64,000 bases of DNA from Bacteroidota bacterium (GTDB lineage: Bacteria > Bacteroidota > Bacteroidia > Cytophagales > Cytophagaceae): contig JAEWAY010000008.1 of assembly GCA_023391415.1 (NCBI GenBank), forward strand, positions 20,472-84,471, given 5' to 3'. Of the stretch, positions 51,150-60,460 are shown one piece after another. A program made the translations under genes and the position numbers. The notes beneath the pieces are model-generated. The model searched no databases and was not told the origin of the DNA. It saw only the letters and a program-made list of their open reading frames with translations. Position 1 is the stretch's first letter, and the number at the start of each line of letters is the position of its first letter.

Positions 51150-52223
51150 ATGCTTCAACATATTTTTTCTTTCATTATCTGGGACGTAAGTCCCACAATC
51201 TTCGAAATCGCGGGACGGGAAGTTCGCTGGTACGGGTTATTGTTCGCTCTTGGCTTTCTGGTAGGACAGCAAATTTTGATACGTATATATAAAGCGGAAG
51301 GACGATCGGAAAAAGACGTCGAAACCCTGACAGTTTACATGGTCATCGCGACCATTGTCGGAGCCAGACTTGGCCATGTCCTTTTCTATCAGCCGGATTA
51401 TTACCTGGCGAACCCTCTCGAAATCCTGAAGATCTGGGAAGGCGGACTTGCCAGTCACGGAGCGACCATAGGTATTCTGATCGCGATTTACCTATACTCG
51501 AAGAAAGCTACGGATCAAAGCTATTTTTACGTACTTGACCGGCTCGTAATCACTATCGCGCTCGCGGGATGCTTTATTCGGCTTGGCAATCTTATGAACA
51601 GTGAAATCATCGGCCTACCCACCAATATTTCCACCGCCTTTATCTTTAGCGAAGAAACCAAGCAAGGTCTAAAAAGCCTGTATTCAGATTATGTATCCGA
51701 AGTAGATATTCAAAAAAACGACAAAAAGCCTTCTCTTGAGGGATTTCAGTATCAGGGACTGGATATCGCGGTACATTTTAAATCTTCCGGCGATTTCAAT
51801 CAGGAAACACTAGTGAAGGATATGCGGATAGCTATTCAGGGCAGCAGCTATTTCAGTGAAAACATCCTGATTCCTCCAAGCGCGTCTTACCGGATTCAGG
51901 GAGATACGGCCATTATCGAAGCCTGGGGAATCCCCCGTCATCCGGCTCAATTATACGAAGCGCTTTCCAGTTTTCTGATATTCCTTCTGTTACTGGCCAT
52001 TTATCTCAAACAAGGCGCCCGATTGCCCGAAGGTCGCCTGTTCTCCCTATTTGTCATTCTGATATTCGGCCTGCGTTTCATTTATGAATTTTTCAAAGAG
52101 GCTCAGGTTGATTTTGAAAAATCATTAACGCTCAATATGGGGCAAATACTAAGCATCCCTCTAATTATCATAGGCCTGTTTATCTTTATCCGTTCCTTTA
52201 AAAAGAAAAACGAGATCCAATAA
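51150..52223 (+). CDS. lgt: Prolipoprotein diacylglyceryl transferase
   Basis: 357 residues, longer than the roughly 280 usual in Proteobacteria. Transfers diacylglycerol from phosphatidylglycerol to the lipobox cysteine of prolipoproteins. Family marks: REVRWYGLLFALGFLVGQQI, WEGGLASHGATIGILIAIYL with the catalytic histidine region, the signature GCFIRLGNLMNSEIIGLPTN, and PRHPAQLYEALSS. The extra length is a hydrophilic insert of about 100 residues between the signature and RHPAQLYE (for example EEWKQG-like EETKQGLKSLYSDYVSEVD), expected to face the periplasm. About seven transmembrane helices. Confidence 0.96.
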   Translation: MLQHIFSFIIWDVSPTIFEIAGREVRWYGLLFALGFLVGQQILIRIYKAEGRSEKDVETLTVYMVIATIVGARLGHVLFYQPDYYLANPLEILKIWEGGLASHGATIGILIAIYLYSKKATDQSYFYVLDRLVITIALAGCFIRLGNLMNSEIIGLPTNISTAFIFSEETKQGLKSLYSDYVSEVDIQKNDKKPSLEGFQYQGLDIAVHFKSSGDFNQETLVKDMRIAIQGSSYFSENILIPPSASYRIQGDTAIIEAWGIPRHPAQLYEALSSFLIFLLLLAIYLKQGARLPEGRLFSLFVILIFGLRFIYEFFKEAQVDFEKSLTLNMGQILSIPLIIIGLFIFIRSFKKKNEIQ

Positions 52224-52263
52224 GCTTATAAATATCCCGAAGCTCAGAAGGTGGCCAACCGCC

Positions 52264-52494
52264 TTAAGGCAGAGGATCATAACCACTGCCTCCCCAGGGA
52301 TGGCAGCGGCCAATCCGTTTCAACGCGAGAAACCATCCCTTGAACAATCCATACTTTTTGATAGCCTGGATCGCGTAGTCGCTGCATGTCGGCGTATAAC
52401 GGCAGGATGGCGGCAAAAAAGGCGAGATTGTCCATTGATACATACGTATGGGTAAAACCGCCAGAAAAAAAAAGATGGATTTCAACAAGCGCAT
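52264..52494 (-). CDS. yidD: YidD membrane protein insertion efficiency factor
   Basis: 76 residues. Near-complete match to the YidD pattern: YQWTISPFLPPSCRYTPTCS, then DYAIQAIKKYGLFKGWFLAL and RIGRCHPWGGSGYDPLP, with the three conserved cysteines. An amphipathic N-terminal stretch attaches it to the inner membrane near YidC. Usually it lies next to rnpA, rpmH and yidC; here it is beside a PaaE-like reductase (6-base gap). Confidence 0.96.
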   Translation of the reverse strand: MRLLKSIFFFLAVLPIRMYQWTISPFLPPSCRYTPTCSDYAIQAIKKYGLFKGWFLALKRIGRCHPWGGSGYDPLP

Positions 52495-52500
52495 TTCGCT

Positions 52501-53556
52501 TTAGTCAATTTCAATAACGACATTATCGGAAACCGGGCGCCCTACGCAGGTGAGCACAAAACCTTGATCTATCTCCTTTTGGGACAATCCATCCGGGTCA
52601 TCCAAGTGAACTTTACCGGAAGTGCATCTTCCCATACAGGCTGTGCACATTCCACTCTGACAACTAAACGGCAAGTCTATGTCATTATCCAGAGCGGCCT
52701 CCAGAATACTTCTCTCTACCGGAACCATGACCTTATACTCACTCCCCTGATACAGGATGGTAACAGTTTTGGGGCCGTCGGGCTGGTCTTCAACCACTTT
52801 ACCCGATATGGTGGAGGGATTGGAGGATAGAAAACTCTCCTTATGAATTTTTTCCGCGTCGATCTTCAATATCTGAAGCGCTTCCAGCGCTTCCTCCATC
52901 ATTCCTTTAGGGCCGCATATGAAAAATTCCGACCTTTCGGGACTCCATACCGGAAGGCTTTCCAACAACTTCAGTATTAAGGAGCGATTTAAGCGCCCCA
53001 CATGACGGACCTCTCCTTTAGGTTGGCTGAACACATTTATCAAGGTAAAACGGTCGCCATGGACTTCCTTCATCGCTTTGAGCTGGGCGCTGAATATTAC
53101 GGAGCGCTCGTCGCGGTTGCCATACAGCAAATACAAATTGCTCAAAGGCTCTTCACTAAGTACCGCCTTCGCGATCGCCATAAGGGGAGTAATGCCGCTA
53201 CCGGCGCCAATCAGTACCACATCCCTTTTATTATGGTCGCCCGTTTGGATGGTAAACGCCCCCATGGGCTCCATCACCTCGATCTGGTCGCCTTCTTTGC
53301 AATGATCAATGAGGTAATTGGAGACTTTGCCATGAAGCACGCGCTTTACAGTAACCGCCAGGTCGCTATCGACACCGGAATAGGAGCAAAGTGAATAAGA
53401 ACGACGATGAGTTTCGCCATTCACAGGTATAATTAAAGTGAGAAATTGCCCAGGCAAAGCCTTTATACGCCGCCCGGAATTGTCAAAAATTAGTGTAACG
53501 GCGTCTTCCGTTTCTTTAACCACTGACTTTATGGTTAATATTGAATATAAACTCAT
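52501..53556 (-). CDS. Ferredoxin-NADP reductase-like protein with C-terminal 2Fe-2S domain (PaaE/Hmp type)
   Basis: 351 residues. Three domains: FAD-binding (HRRSYSLCSYSGVDSDLAVT), NAD(P)-binding (VVLIGAGSGITPLMAIAKAV) and C-terminal plant-type ferredoxin (LPFSCQSGMCTACMGRC, then a last Cys in VLTCVGRP). This is the layout of PaaE, the reductase of the phenylacetyl-CoA epoxidase, and of related reductases for oxygenases or desaturases. No paaABCD genes are near, so the electron acceptor is unknown. Cytoplasmic. Shares a divergent promoter region with purB. Confidence 0.9.
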   Translation of the reverse strand: MSLYSILTIKSVVKETEDAVTLIFDNSGRRIKALPGQFLTLIIPVNGETHRRSYSLCSYSGVDSDLAVTVKRVLHGKVSNYLIDHCKEGDQIEVMEPMGAFTIQTGDHNKRDVVLIGAGSGITPLMAIAKAVLSEEPLSNLYLLYGNRDERSVIFSAQLKAMKEVHGDRFTLINVFSQPKGEVRHVGRLNRSLILKLLESLPVWSPERSEFFICGPKGMMEEALEALQILKIDAEKIHKESFLSSNPSTISGKVVEDQPDGPKTVTILYQGSEYKVMVPVERSILEAALDNDIDLPFSCQSGMCTACMGRCTSGKVHLDDPDGLSQKEIDQGFVLTCVGRPVSDNVVIEID

Positions 53557-53609
53557 GCGAAAAAAAATCTTTGGATTACAAAGAACGTGAATACTATGTA
53601 TAGAACAAA

Positions 53610-53617
53610 CAAAGATA
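53610..53617 (-). promoter_or_regulatory. Possible -7 box of the PaaE-like gene
   Basis: TATCTTTG on the minus strand, 54 bases before the start codon. It is an exact TAnnTTTG match, but no TTTG was found at the right distance upstream. Confidence 0.4.
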
Positions 53618-53646
53618 TAAAGCGATTGGGATGTTTTCCCTTAAAC

Positions 53647-53677
53647 TTTCTTCACATAAATGAATTCTTTATCTTTG
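53647..53677 (+). promoter_or_regulatory. Promoter of purB
   Basis: TTTC (53647-53650), 19-base spacer, TATCTTTG (53670-53677). The -7 box is exact and the -33 is one base off TTTG. Start codon is 25 bases downstream of the -7 box. Confidence 0.6.
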
Positions 53678-53701
53678 CTGTTTATTTCTGATTCATATTA
53701 A

Positions 53702-55045
53702 ATGGAACTTACGACACTAACAGCCGTATCACCTGTCGATGGTCGATACCGGGAACAGGTAAAGGAACTTGCTCCATATTTTTCCGAATTTGGCCTCATC
53801 AAGTACCGGATACAAATAGAAATCGAGTATTTCATCGCTCTCTGTGAAATTCCGCTTCCACAATTAAAGTCTTTTCCGAAAGAAAAGTTTAGTGAATTAA
53901 GAAATATATACCTTCATTTTACGGAGCAGGACGCCCTGGAAGTCAAGGCGACTGAAAAAGTAACTAATCACGACGTCAAAGCGGTCGAGTACTTTATCAA
54001 ATCCCGGATGGAAGCTTACACGGAATACGCGGAATTCATTCACTTTGGGCTCACCTCGCAGGATATCAACAATACATCTATTCCTCTTTTACTAAAGCAC
54101 GCCATTGAGCGTAGTTATATTCCCCTGCTGGAGAACCTGGCCAACGAGATCGCCGAGAAAGCGAAGGAATGGTCAGCGGTTCCCATGCTCGCCAAAACAC
54201 ATGGCCAACCAGCCAGTCCTACCCGATTGGGAAAAGAGCTTTCCGTCTTTACAGAAAGAATCGCGGTACAGCTTCAACAGCTAAGAGCGATCGCGTATTC
54301 CGCCAAGTTCGGCGGCGCTACCGGCAACTTCAACGCGCACTACGCGGCCTATCCCGAGATCAACTGGATCGAGTTCGCCAATCAGTTTGTAAACAAAAGC
54401 CTGGGGTTGTCCCGCAGCCAGTATACTACCCAGATTGAGCACTATGACAATCTTGGCGCCCTGTTTGACTGCCTTAAAAGAATCAATACCATCCTGCTTG
54501 ACCTGGATAGAGATATATGGCAATATATCTCCATGAACTATTTCAAGCAGAAGGTAAAATCGGGAGAAATCGGATCCTCGGCGATGCCACATAAGGTAAA
54601 TCCCATTGATTTTGAAAACTCCGAGGGTAACCTGGGCGTAGCCAACGCTTTGTTTGAGCACTTCTCCGCCAAGCTGCCCATTTCGCGGCTACAACGCGAC
54701 CTTACCGACTCTACCGTATTGAGAAATATCGGCGTTCCCCTGGCTCATACCATCCTGGCGTTTAAATCTACGCTAAAAGGTCTTGGTAAAATCGAACTTA
54801 ACCAGACCGCTATCAACGCGGATCTGGAAGACAACTGGGCGGTCGTGGCGGAAGGTATCCAAACCATCTTGCGCAGAGAGGGGTATCCCAAGCCTTATGA
54901 AGCGTTGAAAGACCTGACCCGTACCGGTGAAAAAATATCGCGAAAAACGATCGAAGCTTTCATTATTCAACTGGATGTGAGCGACGAGGTCAAAAAAGAA
55001 CTTCAAGAGATTACTCCATTCAGCTATACCGGGATGCGATTCTAA
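53702..55045 (+). CDS. purB: Adenylosuccinate lyase
   Basis: 447 residues. Catalyses two fumarate-releasing steps of purine synthesis (SAICAR to AICAR and adenylosuccinate to AMP). Fumarase/aspartase superfamily: signature GSSAMPHKVNPIDFENSEGN near residue 290 with the catalytic serine loop, THGQPASPTRLGKEL near 158 with the catalytic histidine, and FGGATGNFNAHYAAYP. The E. coli-type PurB (longer, about 455 residues) fits better than the Bacillus type. Full length, with its own promoter and terminator. Confidence 0.97.
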   Translation: MELTTLTAVSPVDGRYREQVKELAPYFSEFGLIKYRIQIEIEYFIALCEIPLPQLKSFPKEKFSELRNIYLHFTEQDALEVKATEKVTNHDVKAVEYFIKSRMEAYTEYAEFIHFGLTSQDINNTSIPLLLKHAIERSYIPLLENLANEIAEKAKEWSAVPMLAKTHGQPASPTRLGKELSVFTERIAVQLQQLRAIAYSAKFGGATGNFNAHYAAYPEINWIEFANQFVNKSLGLSRSQYTTQIEHYDNLGALFDCLKRINTILLDLDRDIWQYISMNYFKQKVKSGEIGSSAMPHKVNPIDFENSEGNLGVANALFEHFSAKLPISRLQRDLTDSTVLRNIGVPLAHTILAFKSTLKGLGKIELNQTAINADLEDNWAVVAEGIQTILRREGYPKPYEALKDLTRTGEKISRKTIEAFIIQLDVSDEVKKELQEITPFSYTGMRF

Positions 55046-55057
55046 ATCCCGGCCGCG

Positions 55058-55110
55058 GCTTCGAAGACCGATCGATTGGCATATGATCAGTCTTCGAAGC
55101 TTCTTGTTTT
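55058..55110 (+). terminator. Long inverted repeat terminator after purB
   Basis: GCTTCGAAGACCGATC (55058-55073) pairs with GATCAGTCTTCGAAGC (55085-55100) over 16 bases with one mismatch, around an 11-base loop, and is followed by TTCTTGTTTT. It starts 13 bases after the purB stop. The gene on the other side is convergent, so the stem may serve both. Confidence 0.75.
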
Positions 55111-55125
55111 AGGCGGTCACATCCT

Positions 55126-57405
55126 CTAAATGGAGCAATCGACTTTCAGGCTCTTTTCAAGGACTTCGGGAAGCTTATCCCCGCATAGATGCTCTTGTAT
55201 AACTTCTACCTTGACATCTCCATCCTTATGCAAGACCTTCACCGATACCTCGCCATGCGCTTCTCTGCGAACTTGCAATACCAGTACCGCGCCTTTCACT
55301 TCCAGATTGGTAATAGTCAGTTCATCCAAAAAATCCGGTAAGGACGGTTTATAGAAATAAACCGCGTTTTCATTCGCGACGATTTTTATACCGAGACAAG
55401 CCTGCAACATCATATACACAACACCTACCGCCCACGCCTGAGGCGAACAAGCCACAGGATAGGCGGTAGGCCCTTCATTCTTTCTCTTTTTAAAGCCGCA
55501 TAGTAATTCCGGCAAACGTTGATGCTCCATATAGCCAGACATTTCAAACATCCCTTGCAAAAGCTTGTGCACTTCCTGCCGAAAGCCATACTGCGCCATA
55601 CCATAAGTGATCATGGCCGTATCGTGGGGCCATACCGATCCATTGTGGTAAGACATGGGATTATACCGCGCTTCATTCCCGCCAAGCGTCCGTATGCCCC
55701 AACCGGAAAACATATTTTCACTCATCAGATTGGGTACCATTTTCCTCGCGTGCTCTTTTTCCGCGATTCCGGAAAATAAAGCGTGCCCGGCGTTTGAAGT
55801 ATTCACCCTGCATGGTTTTTTTTCTCCATCAAGCGCTATCACAAAAGTATTCAACTCCTCGTCCCAGAATTTGTCCAGGAAGTTCTTCTGCAACTTTTCC
55901 GCCCGGCTCCGAAAATGATTGGCTTTTTCCTCATTCCCAAGCGCCCGCGCCATTTCTGACGCCTTTATCCACGCGTCGTAGGCGTATCCCTGTACTTCAC
56001 ACAACGCGATAGGCCCTTCCGCCAACTTGCCATCCTCATACATGACCGAATCCGAAGAGTCTTTCCATCCCTGATTCGTCAATCCTTTTTCCGATTTTTT
56101 TCTATATTCGAGAAAACCGTCTCCGTCCAGATCACCGTAGTTATCCATCCAGTTAAGGGCCGCCTCTATATTGGGCCACAGTTCTTTCACCAGGTCTATA
56201 TCTCCGGTTCTTTCATAATACATCCCCGCCAGGACAACAAAAAGCGGAGTAGCGTCAATCGTCCCGTAGTATATCTTGAACGGAACTTCTCCGAGATTCG
56301 CCATTTCCCCACCCCGCTTCTCGTGAAATATCTTGCCGGGCTCCGAGTCCTGAAAATCGCTCTCGGCAGTCGCCTGGAAATGAGCGCAGAATTTCAACAC
56401 TCCCTTGCCAATGTCGGGATCCATCCATAGCGTTTGCATAGCCGTAATGATGCCATCCCTGCCAAAAGGGCAGCTATACCAGGGTACTCCCGCGTAAGGA
56501 TACAAACCATGTTCCGTTTTGGTCACCATCGTATACAAGTCTGACCGGGCCCTGCAAAGCCAGTTGTTAAACATGTCATGAGAAGTATACAGATCACAGT
56601 CCTCCTCTCTAATCCTTTTCGTGTACTCCATCAACTCGGCATAAGCCTCCGCGTAAGTCCTTGAAATTATTTTTTTATCTCCCGTCTCAAACACGATCGA
56701 AAAACTAAGATTATAAACTTCCTGAGGCCTCAGGCGTATAGCGAAGTCCGCCTTTCCAGTACTGACGCGAACCGGTTCATCGCAAAAAATCACCCTGGTT
56801 TTCCGGATAATATCATCCAGACCTTTATAACCCACGAGAATTTGATTGCCAGAAGCCTTACCCTGCAAAAAGCAGCCCTTCTTCATTCTCTTCATGCCCC
56901 GGACCTCGAATATGTCGCAAAAATCGGCTTCAAACAGCAAGCTCAGGTCAAAGGCTACTTCCTCCGTACCAAAGTTCGCCAGCTCGATATTTTCATAGCA
57001 CGCGTCTTCCCACAGGAACTTGGTACGACGGATATGTATCACCCCTTTTTCCGTAAGCTTTTTATCCTTATGTCCAAAATCGGGATTGGTCATATCGACA
57101 GTCAATAGATCATTTTCCTCCTTTATTGAAGAACTTAGCAGCAATGCCCGCCGATTTTCTATCAACATTTCCGAACAGGATATAAAACGCGTCCCCTCAT
57201 AAAATATCCCCTGAGCTCCACTCCCCACAGGATGTATATCTCCAAAGCGATCGAATACAGCGAACGTATCACCGCACTTCAGCGTCATAGTCCTGTCATC
57301 CGCCAGCGAAGAACTGGAAAGTATATAATATTGATCGTTATGTTTTATGTACGTGGACATAAGTCTGTTTTTTTTATTAAGTTCAACATCTATCCCATTC
57401 ACCAT
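55126..57405 (-). CDS. Amylo-alpha-1,6-glucosidase / glycogen-debranching-type protein
   Basis: 759 residues from ATG 57405; an in-frame ATG at 57360 (MSTYIKHNDQYY) is equally plausible. The N-terminal 250 residues match the GDE_N_bis-type beta domain (KCGDTFAVFDRFGDIHPVGS, GAQGIFYEGTRFIS). The rest is an alpha/alpha toroid: PYAGVPWYSCPFGRDGIITA, then NQGWKDSSDSVMYEDGKLAE with acidic catalytic candidates, then YNPMSYHNGSVWPHDTAMIT. These proteins hydrolyse alpha-1,6 branches in glycogen or act on related glucosides. No signal peptide, so cytoplasmic. Whether glycogen is the true substrate is not certain; no other glycogen genes are near. Confidence 0.88.
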   Translation of the reverse strand: MVNGIDVELNKKNRLMSTYIKHNDQYYILSSSSLADDRTMTLKCGDTFAVFDRFGDIHPVGSGAQGIFYEGTRFISCSEMLIENRRALLLSSSIKEENDLLTVDMTNPDFGHKDKKLTEKGVIHIRRTKFLWEDACYENIELANFGTEEVAFDLSLLFEADFCDIFEVRGMKRMKKGCFLQGKASGNQILVGYKGLDDIIRKTRVIFCDEPVRVSTGKADFAIRLRPQEVYNLSFSIVFETGDKKIISRTYAEAYAELMEYTKRIREEDCDLYTSHDMFNNWLCRARSDLYTMVTKTEHGLYPYAGVPWYSCPFGRDGIITAMQTLWMDPDIGKGVLKFCAHFQATAESDFQDSEPGKIFHEKRGGEMANLGEVPFKIYYGTIDATPLFVVLAGMYYERTGDIDLVKELWPNIEAALNWMDNYGDLDGDGFLEYRKKSEKGLTNQGWKDSSDSVMYEDGKLAEGPIALCEVQGYAYDAWIKASEMARALGNEEKANHFRSRAEKLQKNFLDKFWDEELNTFVIALDGEKKPCRVNTSNAGHALFSGIAEKEHARKMVPNLMSENMFSGWGIRTLGGNEARYNPMSYHNGSVWPHDTAMITYGMAQYGFRQEVHKLLQGMFEMSGYMEHQRLPELLCGFKKRKNEGPTAYPVACSPQAWAVGVVYMMLQACLGIKIVANENAVYFYKPSLPDFLDELTITNLEVKGAVLVLQVRREAHGEVSVKVLHKDGDVKVEVIQEHLCGDKLPEVLEKSLKVDCSI

Positions 57406-57756
57406 CCGGGAAGCGCTTTTTTTCTTCCGAGAGGGATCTGATTAAGCTGTCGATGTACGGTAATCCGCGGGAATATTTGTATATCGTGATAAATAAAACC
57501 CGATAACCCAATAGTTACGAGACTGGAAAGACATGCTCGCCGAAAAAAATAATCGTCTGGATTTATTGTCCAGGATATCATTTGTACCCGCGATTCCGGC
57601 CTCCCATCCCAAACTTTTTTCTTCCCGCATAAGCCGCCCTTCTTTTCATTTTTTTAACTATTAGTATGATAACCGGCATCCTTATTCTAAAGTTAATCCA
57701 TGATTAAGAAAAAATGCCTGAATATCTTATATTAGCCCCCTAAATCCGCGTCAACC
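57406..57756. other. 351-base intergenic region between divergent genes
   Basis: Separates the glucosidase and methyltransferase start codons. No credible gene: a 60-codon minus-strand frame has no family resemblance. TATATTAG at 57728 is a weak -7 candidate for the methyltransferase. No hairpin or repeat seen. Confidence 0.5.
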
Positions 57757-58524
57757 ATGAAGCACCTGATTAGTTTTGTTATAAGGAAAGTCCCGAGGAA
57801 ATATCTACAGTTGATTAGCGACTTCGCGCTAAAAATAATCGCCCTGTTTTATATTGGAAACAATGTTAAGGATCCTATCTCCGGCAAGACATACCGAAAG
57901 TTTCTCCCATATGGAAGAATACCCAGGGAAAACGCCCTGAGCCCTGGCAGTCAAAGCCTTGAAAGACATCGTCTCCTATGGATCTATCTGAAAGAAAAAA
58001 CCAATTTTTTTAGGGATAAGCTGAAAGTGCTTCATATCGCCCCGGAACATTGTTTCATAAAACGCTTCGAAGCCTTACCCAATCTGGATTATATCACGGC
58101 GGACCTGGAATCTCCGCTCGCCAAAATAAAAATGGACATTCATAAAATCCCCTTTCCGGACAACACATTCGACGTCTGTCTATGCAACCATGTAATGGAA
58201 CATGTAGACGACGACATACTGGCGATGAGCGAAATATACAGAGTATTGAAACCGGGAGGATGGGCGATCATCCAGTCTCCAATTGACTATTCCATCGAAA
58301 ATACCTTTGAGGATCCTACAATCACTTCTCCCTCGGAAAGAGAAAAGATATTCGGCCAGAACGACCATGTGCGCCTATATGGCAGGGATTATCCTCAGCG
58401 ACTCGCTCAGGCGGGATTTGATGTACAGGAAGACGACTATGTTACGCGAATGAGCGAAGAAAAGATTAAGCTCTACGGTCTGAGCAAGGATGAGTATATC
58501 TATTATTGTAAAAAAACGTTCTAA
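57757..58524 (+). CDS. Class I SAM-dependent methyltransferase
   Basis: 255 residues, Methyltransf_11 type. SAM-binding motif I is unusual, VLHIAPEHCF near residue 90, where canonical enzymes have a Gly-rich loop; the acidic residue is in YITADLESP. The post-I region DIHKIPFPDNTFDVCLCNHV followed by MEHVDDDILAMSEIYRVLKP is typical. LSPGSQSLERHRLLWIYLKE near the N-terminus is shared with methyltransferases beside glycosyltransferase genes. The substrate may be a glycan or lipid. Convergent with and overlapping the next gene by 3 bases. Confidence 0.82.
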   Translation: MKHLISFVIRKVPRKYLQLISDFALKIIALFYIGNNVKDPISGKTYRKFLPYGRIPRENALSPGSQSLERHRLLWIYLKEKTNFFRDKLKVLHIAPEHCFIKRFEALPNLDYITADLESPLAKIKMDIHKIPFPDNTFDVCLCNHVMEHVDDDILAMSEIYRVLKPGGWAIIQSPIDYSIENTFEDPTITSPSEREKIFGQNDHVRLYGRDYPQRLAQAGFDVQEDDYVTRMSEEKIKLYGLSKDEYIYYCKKTF

Positions 58525-59489
58525 TTTTTCTTAAAAAGCTCTCTTTTAATCTCTGTCAAAAAGCCAATCCCGTAGCCGGTTAGCATCATAACCACCGCGA
58601 CGACGCTCAAAGAAGATATTTTTAAGCTACCAGTTCGCGAAATGGCGTCGAAAAACACCAACAATAAATAGATCAATACCCCCGCCATGGCCAAATTAAA
58701 TAACGGATAAGATAAAAATAATAAGATAGGCGTTGAAAAGAGCGCTATTGTAAAAGCGGCTGGAAAAAAATGGATTAATTTTAATTCCTTTGGAAAAAAT
58801 CTATAAATATTGATTCTCGCCCGCCCGAAGAAGTGCAGTTGTTTAAAAAACTGTTTAAAGCTTGTCCGTCTTTTATGATATACAAAAGCTTCACTAATCA
58901 AGCCTACTTTAAACCCTTTTTTCATGATACGAATGGAGAACTCAATATCCTCTCCCATTCTGGTAATGATATAACCACCAGTATCCTCCCAGACCTCTCG
59001 GGAAATACCCATGTTGAAGCTTCTGGGATGGAAAACTCCAACCCTCTTTTTCCTTCCTCTGATTCCCCCGGTCGTCAATACGGAAGTCATAGCGTAGCTA
59101 ATCGCTTTCTGAACCGGGCTAAAACCCTCATGCGCCATATCCGGCCCTCCAAAAGCGTCCCAACCAAATCGCCCCAATCCCTCTTCCACCTTTTGCAAAT
59201 AATCAGGTGGAATGATACAATCTGAATCAAACACGATAAAATACTCTCCACGCGCCTTATCGAAGCCAAAATTTCTAGAAAACCCTTGTCCCGTATTTTC
59301 TTTAAAATAATAAGCGATGGGGAACGCGTCTTCAAATAATCTGACTTCCTCTATACAAGCACGCTGTGAACCATCTTCGATTACGATCACTTCAAAATCC
59401 TTATAAGATTGCTTCGTAAGGCTCTCTAGTAACTCTTTAAGCTCGTCAGGCCTGTTATAAACTGGAATTATAATGGAGTAGCGAGGCAT
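58521..59489 (-). CDS. Family 2 glycosyltransferase with C-terminal membrane segments
   Basis: 322 residues. GT-A fold: YSIIIPVYNRPDELKELLES, then DFEVIVIEDGSQ, then KENTGQGFSRNFGFDKARGE and the metal-binding FIVFDSDCIIPPDYLQ. ISREVWEDTGGYIITRMGED fits the acceptor-side acidic motif. Three hydrophobic segments lie in the last 100 residues (for example FFPAAFTIALFSTPILLFLS). Likely transfers a sugar to a lipid-linked acceptor at the inner membrane. Its ATG overlaps the stop of the upstream glycosyltransferase (TAATG). Confidence 0.9.
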   Translation of the reverse strand: MPRYSIIIPVYNRPDELKELLESLTKQSYKDFEVIVIEDGSQRACIEEVRLFEDAFPIAYYFKENTGQGFSRNFGFDKARGEYFIVFDSDCIIPPDYLQKVEEGLGRFGWDAFGGPDMAHEGFSPVQKAISYAMTSVLTTGGIRGRKKRVGVFHPRSFNMGISREVWEDTGGYIITRMGEDIEFSIRIMKKGFKVGLISEAFVYHKRRTSFKQFFKQLHFFGRARINIYRFFPKELKLIHFFPAAFTIALFSTPILLFLSYPLFNLAMAGVLIYLLLVFFDAISRTGSLKISSLSVVAVVMMLTGYGIGFLTEIKRELFKKN

Positions 59490-60460
59490 TAAAACCCTAT
59501 TCGTTCTGTTACAATATAGTCATTTTTATTAATGGAGTTGATTGTCATCATCTCAGCCAGATAACCAGCCAAAAATAATTGAACACCAATAACCACCGCG
59601 GTCAAAGCGAGATAAAACCACGTATTGTTGGTCACATCTCTGGTTATTGGCATATTCACCACATATATGTCATAGAGTTTTTGCAGGATCAGATAAGAAG
59701 CGGACAAAAATCCTAACAAAAACGATATCAATCCCAGACTTCCAAAAAAATGCATAGGTCGCTTCCTGTATTTGCTTACAAACATGATAGAAAGCAAATC
59801 CAAGGGGCCAAATATAAATCGTTCAAGGCCAAATTTACTATAGCCATACTTTCGGGCCTGATGCTCTACTATTTTTTCTCCAATATTGCGGTATCCATTC
59901 CATTTCGCGATAACAGGAATATAGCGATGCATCTGGCCGTACAATTCAATGTTCTTGACTACAGCCGCCTTATAGGCTTTCAATCCACAATTCATGTCAT
60001 GTAAAGGAATACCTGACATCTTTCCCGTCACATAATTATACAATTTAGTAGGGATTGTTTTACTCAAAGGATCGTAGCGTTTCTTTTTCCATCCCGAAAC
60101 AAGATCATATCCTTCAATCACAATCATGTTGTACAACGCGGGAATTTCCTCCGGACTATCCTGCAAATCCGCGTCCATCGTAATAACCACATCACCCAGC
60201 GCCTCTTTAAACCCCATATGCAAAGCGGCCGATTTTCCATAGTTCCGATTAAAGCGAATTCCTCGTATAGCCTGGTTTCCGGCGGACAACGCGGCAATCA
60301 TTTTCCAGGAATCATCCGTACTTCCGTCATCGATCAACAATACTTCATAGGCAAAACCACTACGTTCCATCACTCTTTTGATCCAGGCGGCAAGTTCAGG
60401 CAATGATTCCGCTTCGTTTAATAATGGTATAACAATGGAAACCTGCAATTTATCCTTCAT
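59489..60460 (-). CDS. DPM1/GtrB-like polyprenyl-phosphate glycosyltransferase
   Basis: 323 residues from the ATG at 60460, which overlaps the end of the dihydroorotase-like gene by 11 bases; an in-frame codon at 60499 gives 13 more residues but no better start. GT2 motifs: SIVIPLLNEAESLPEL, LLIDDGSTDDSW, GIRFNRNYGKSAALHMGFKE and VITMDADLQDSPEEI. Two C-terminal transmembrane helices follow (FFGSLGLISFLLGFLSASYL and TWFYLALTAVVIGVQLFLAG), as in GtrB and ArnC-type enzymes that load a sugar onto undecaprenyl phosphate. No flippase or third enzyme is nearby. Confidence 0.9.
   Translation of the reverse strand: MKDKLQVSIVIPLLNEAESLPELAAWIKRVMERSGFAYEVLLIDDGSTDDSWKMIAALSAGNQAIRGIRFNRNYGKSAALHMGFKEALGDVVITMDADLQDSPEEIPALYNMIVIEGYDLVSGWKKKRYDPLSKTIPTKLYNYVTGKMSGIPLHDMNCGLKAYKAAVVKNIELYGQMHRYIPVIAKWNGYRNIGEKIVEHQARKYGYSKFGLERFIFGPLDLLSIMFVSKYRKRPMHFFGSLGLISFLLGFLSASYLILQKLYDIYVVNMPITRDVTNNTWFYLALTAVVIGVQLFLAGYLAEMMTINSINKNDYIVTERIGF

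Noticed and set aside
57399..57581. 60-codon minus-strand frame between the glucosidase and methyltransferase genes
   Set aside because: Overlaps the glucosidase start, has no recognisable motif and looks like chance.
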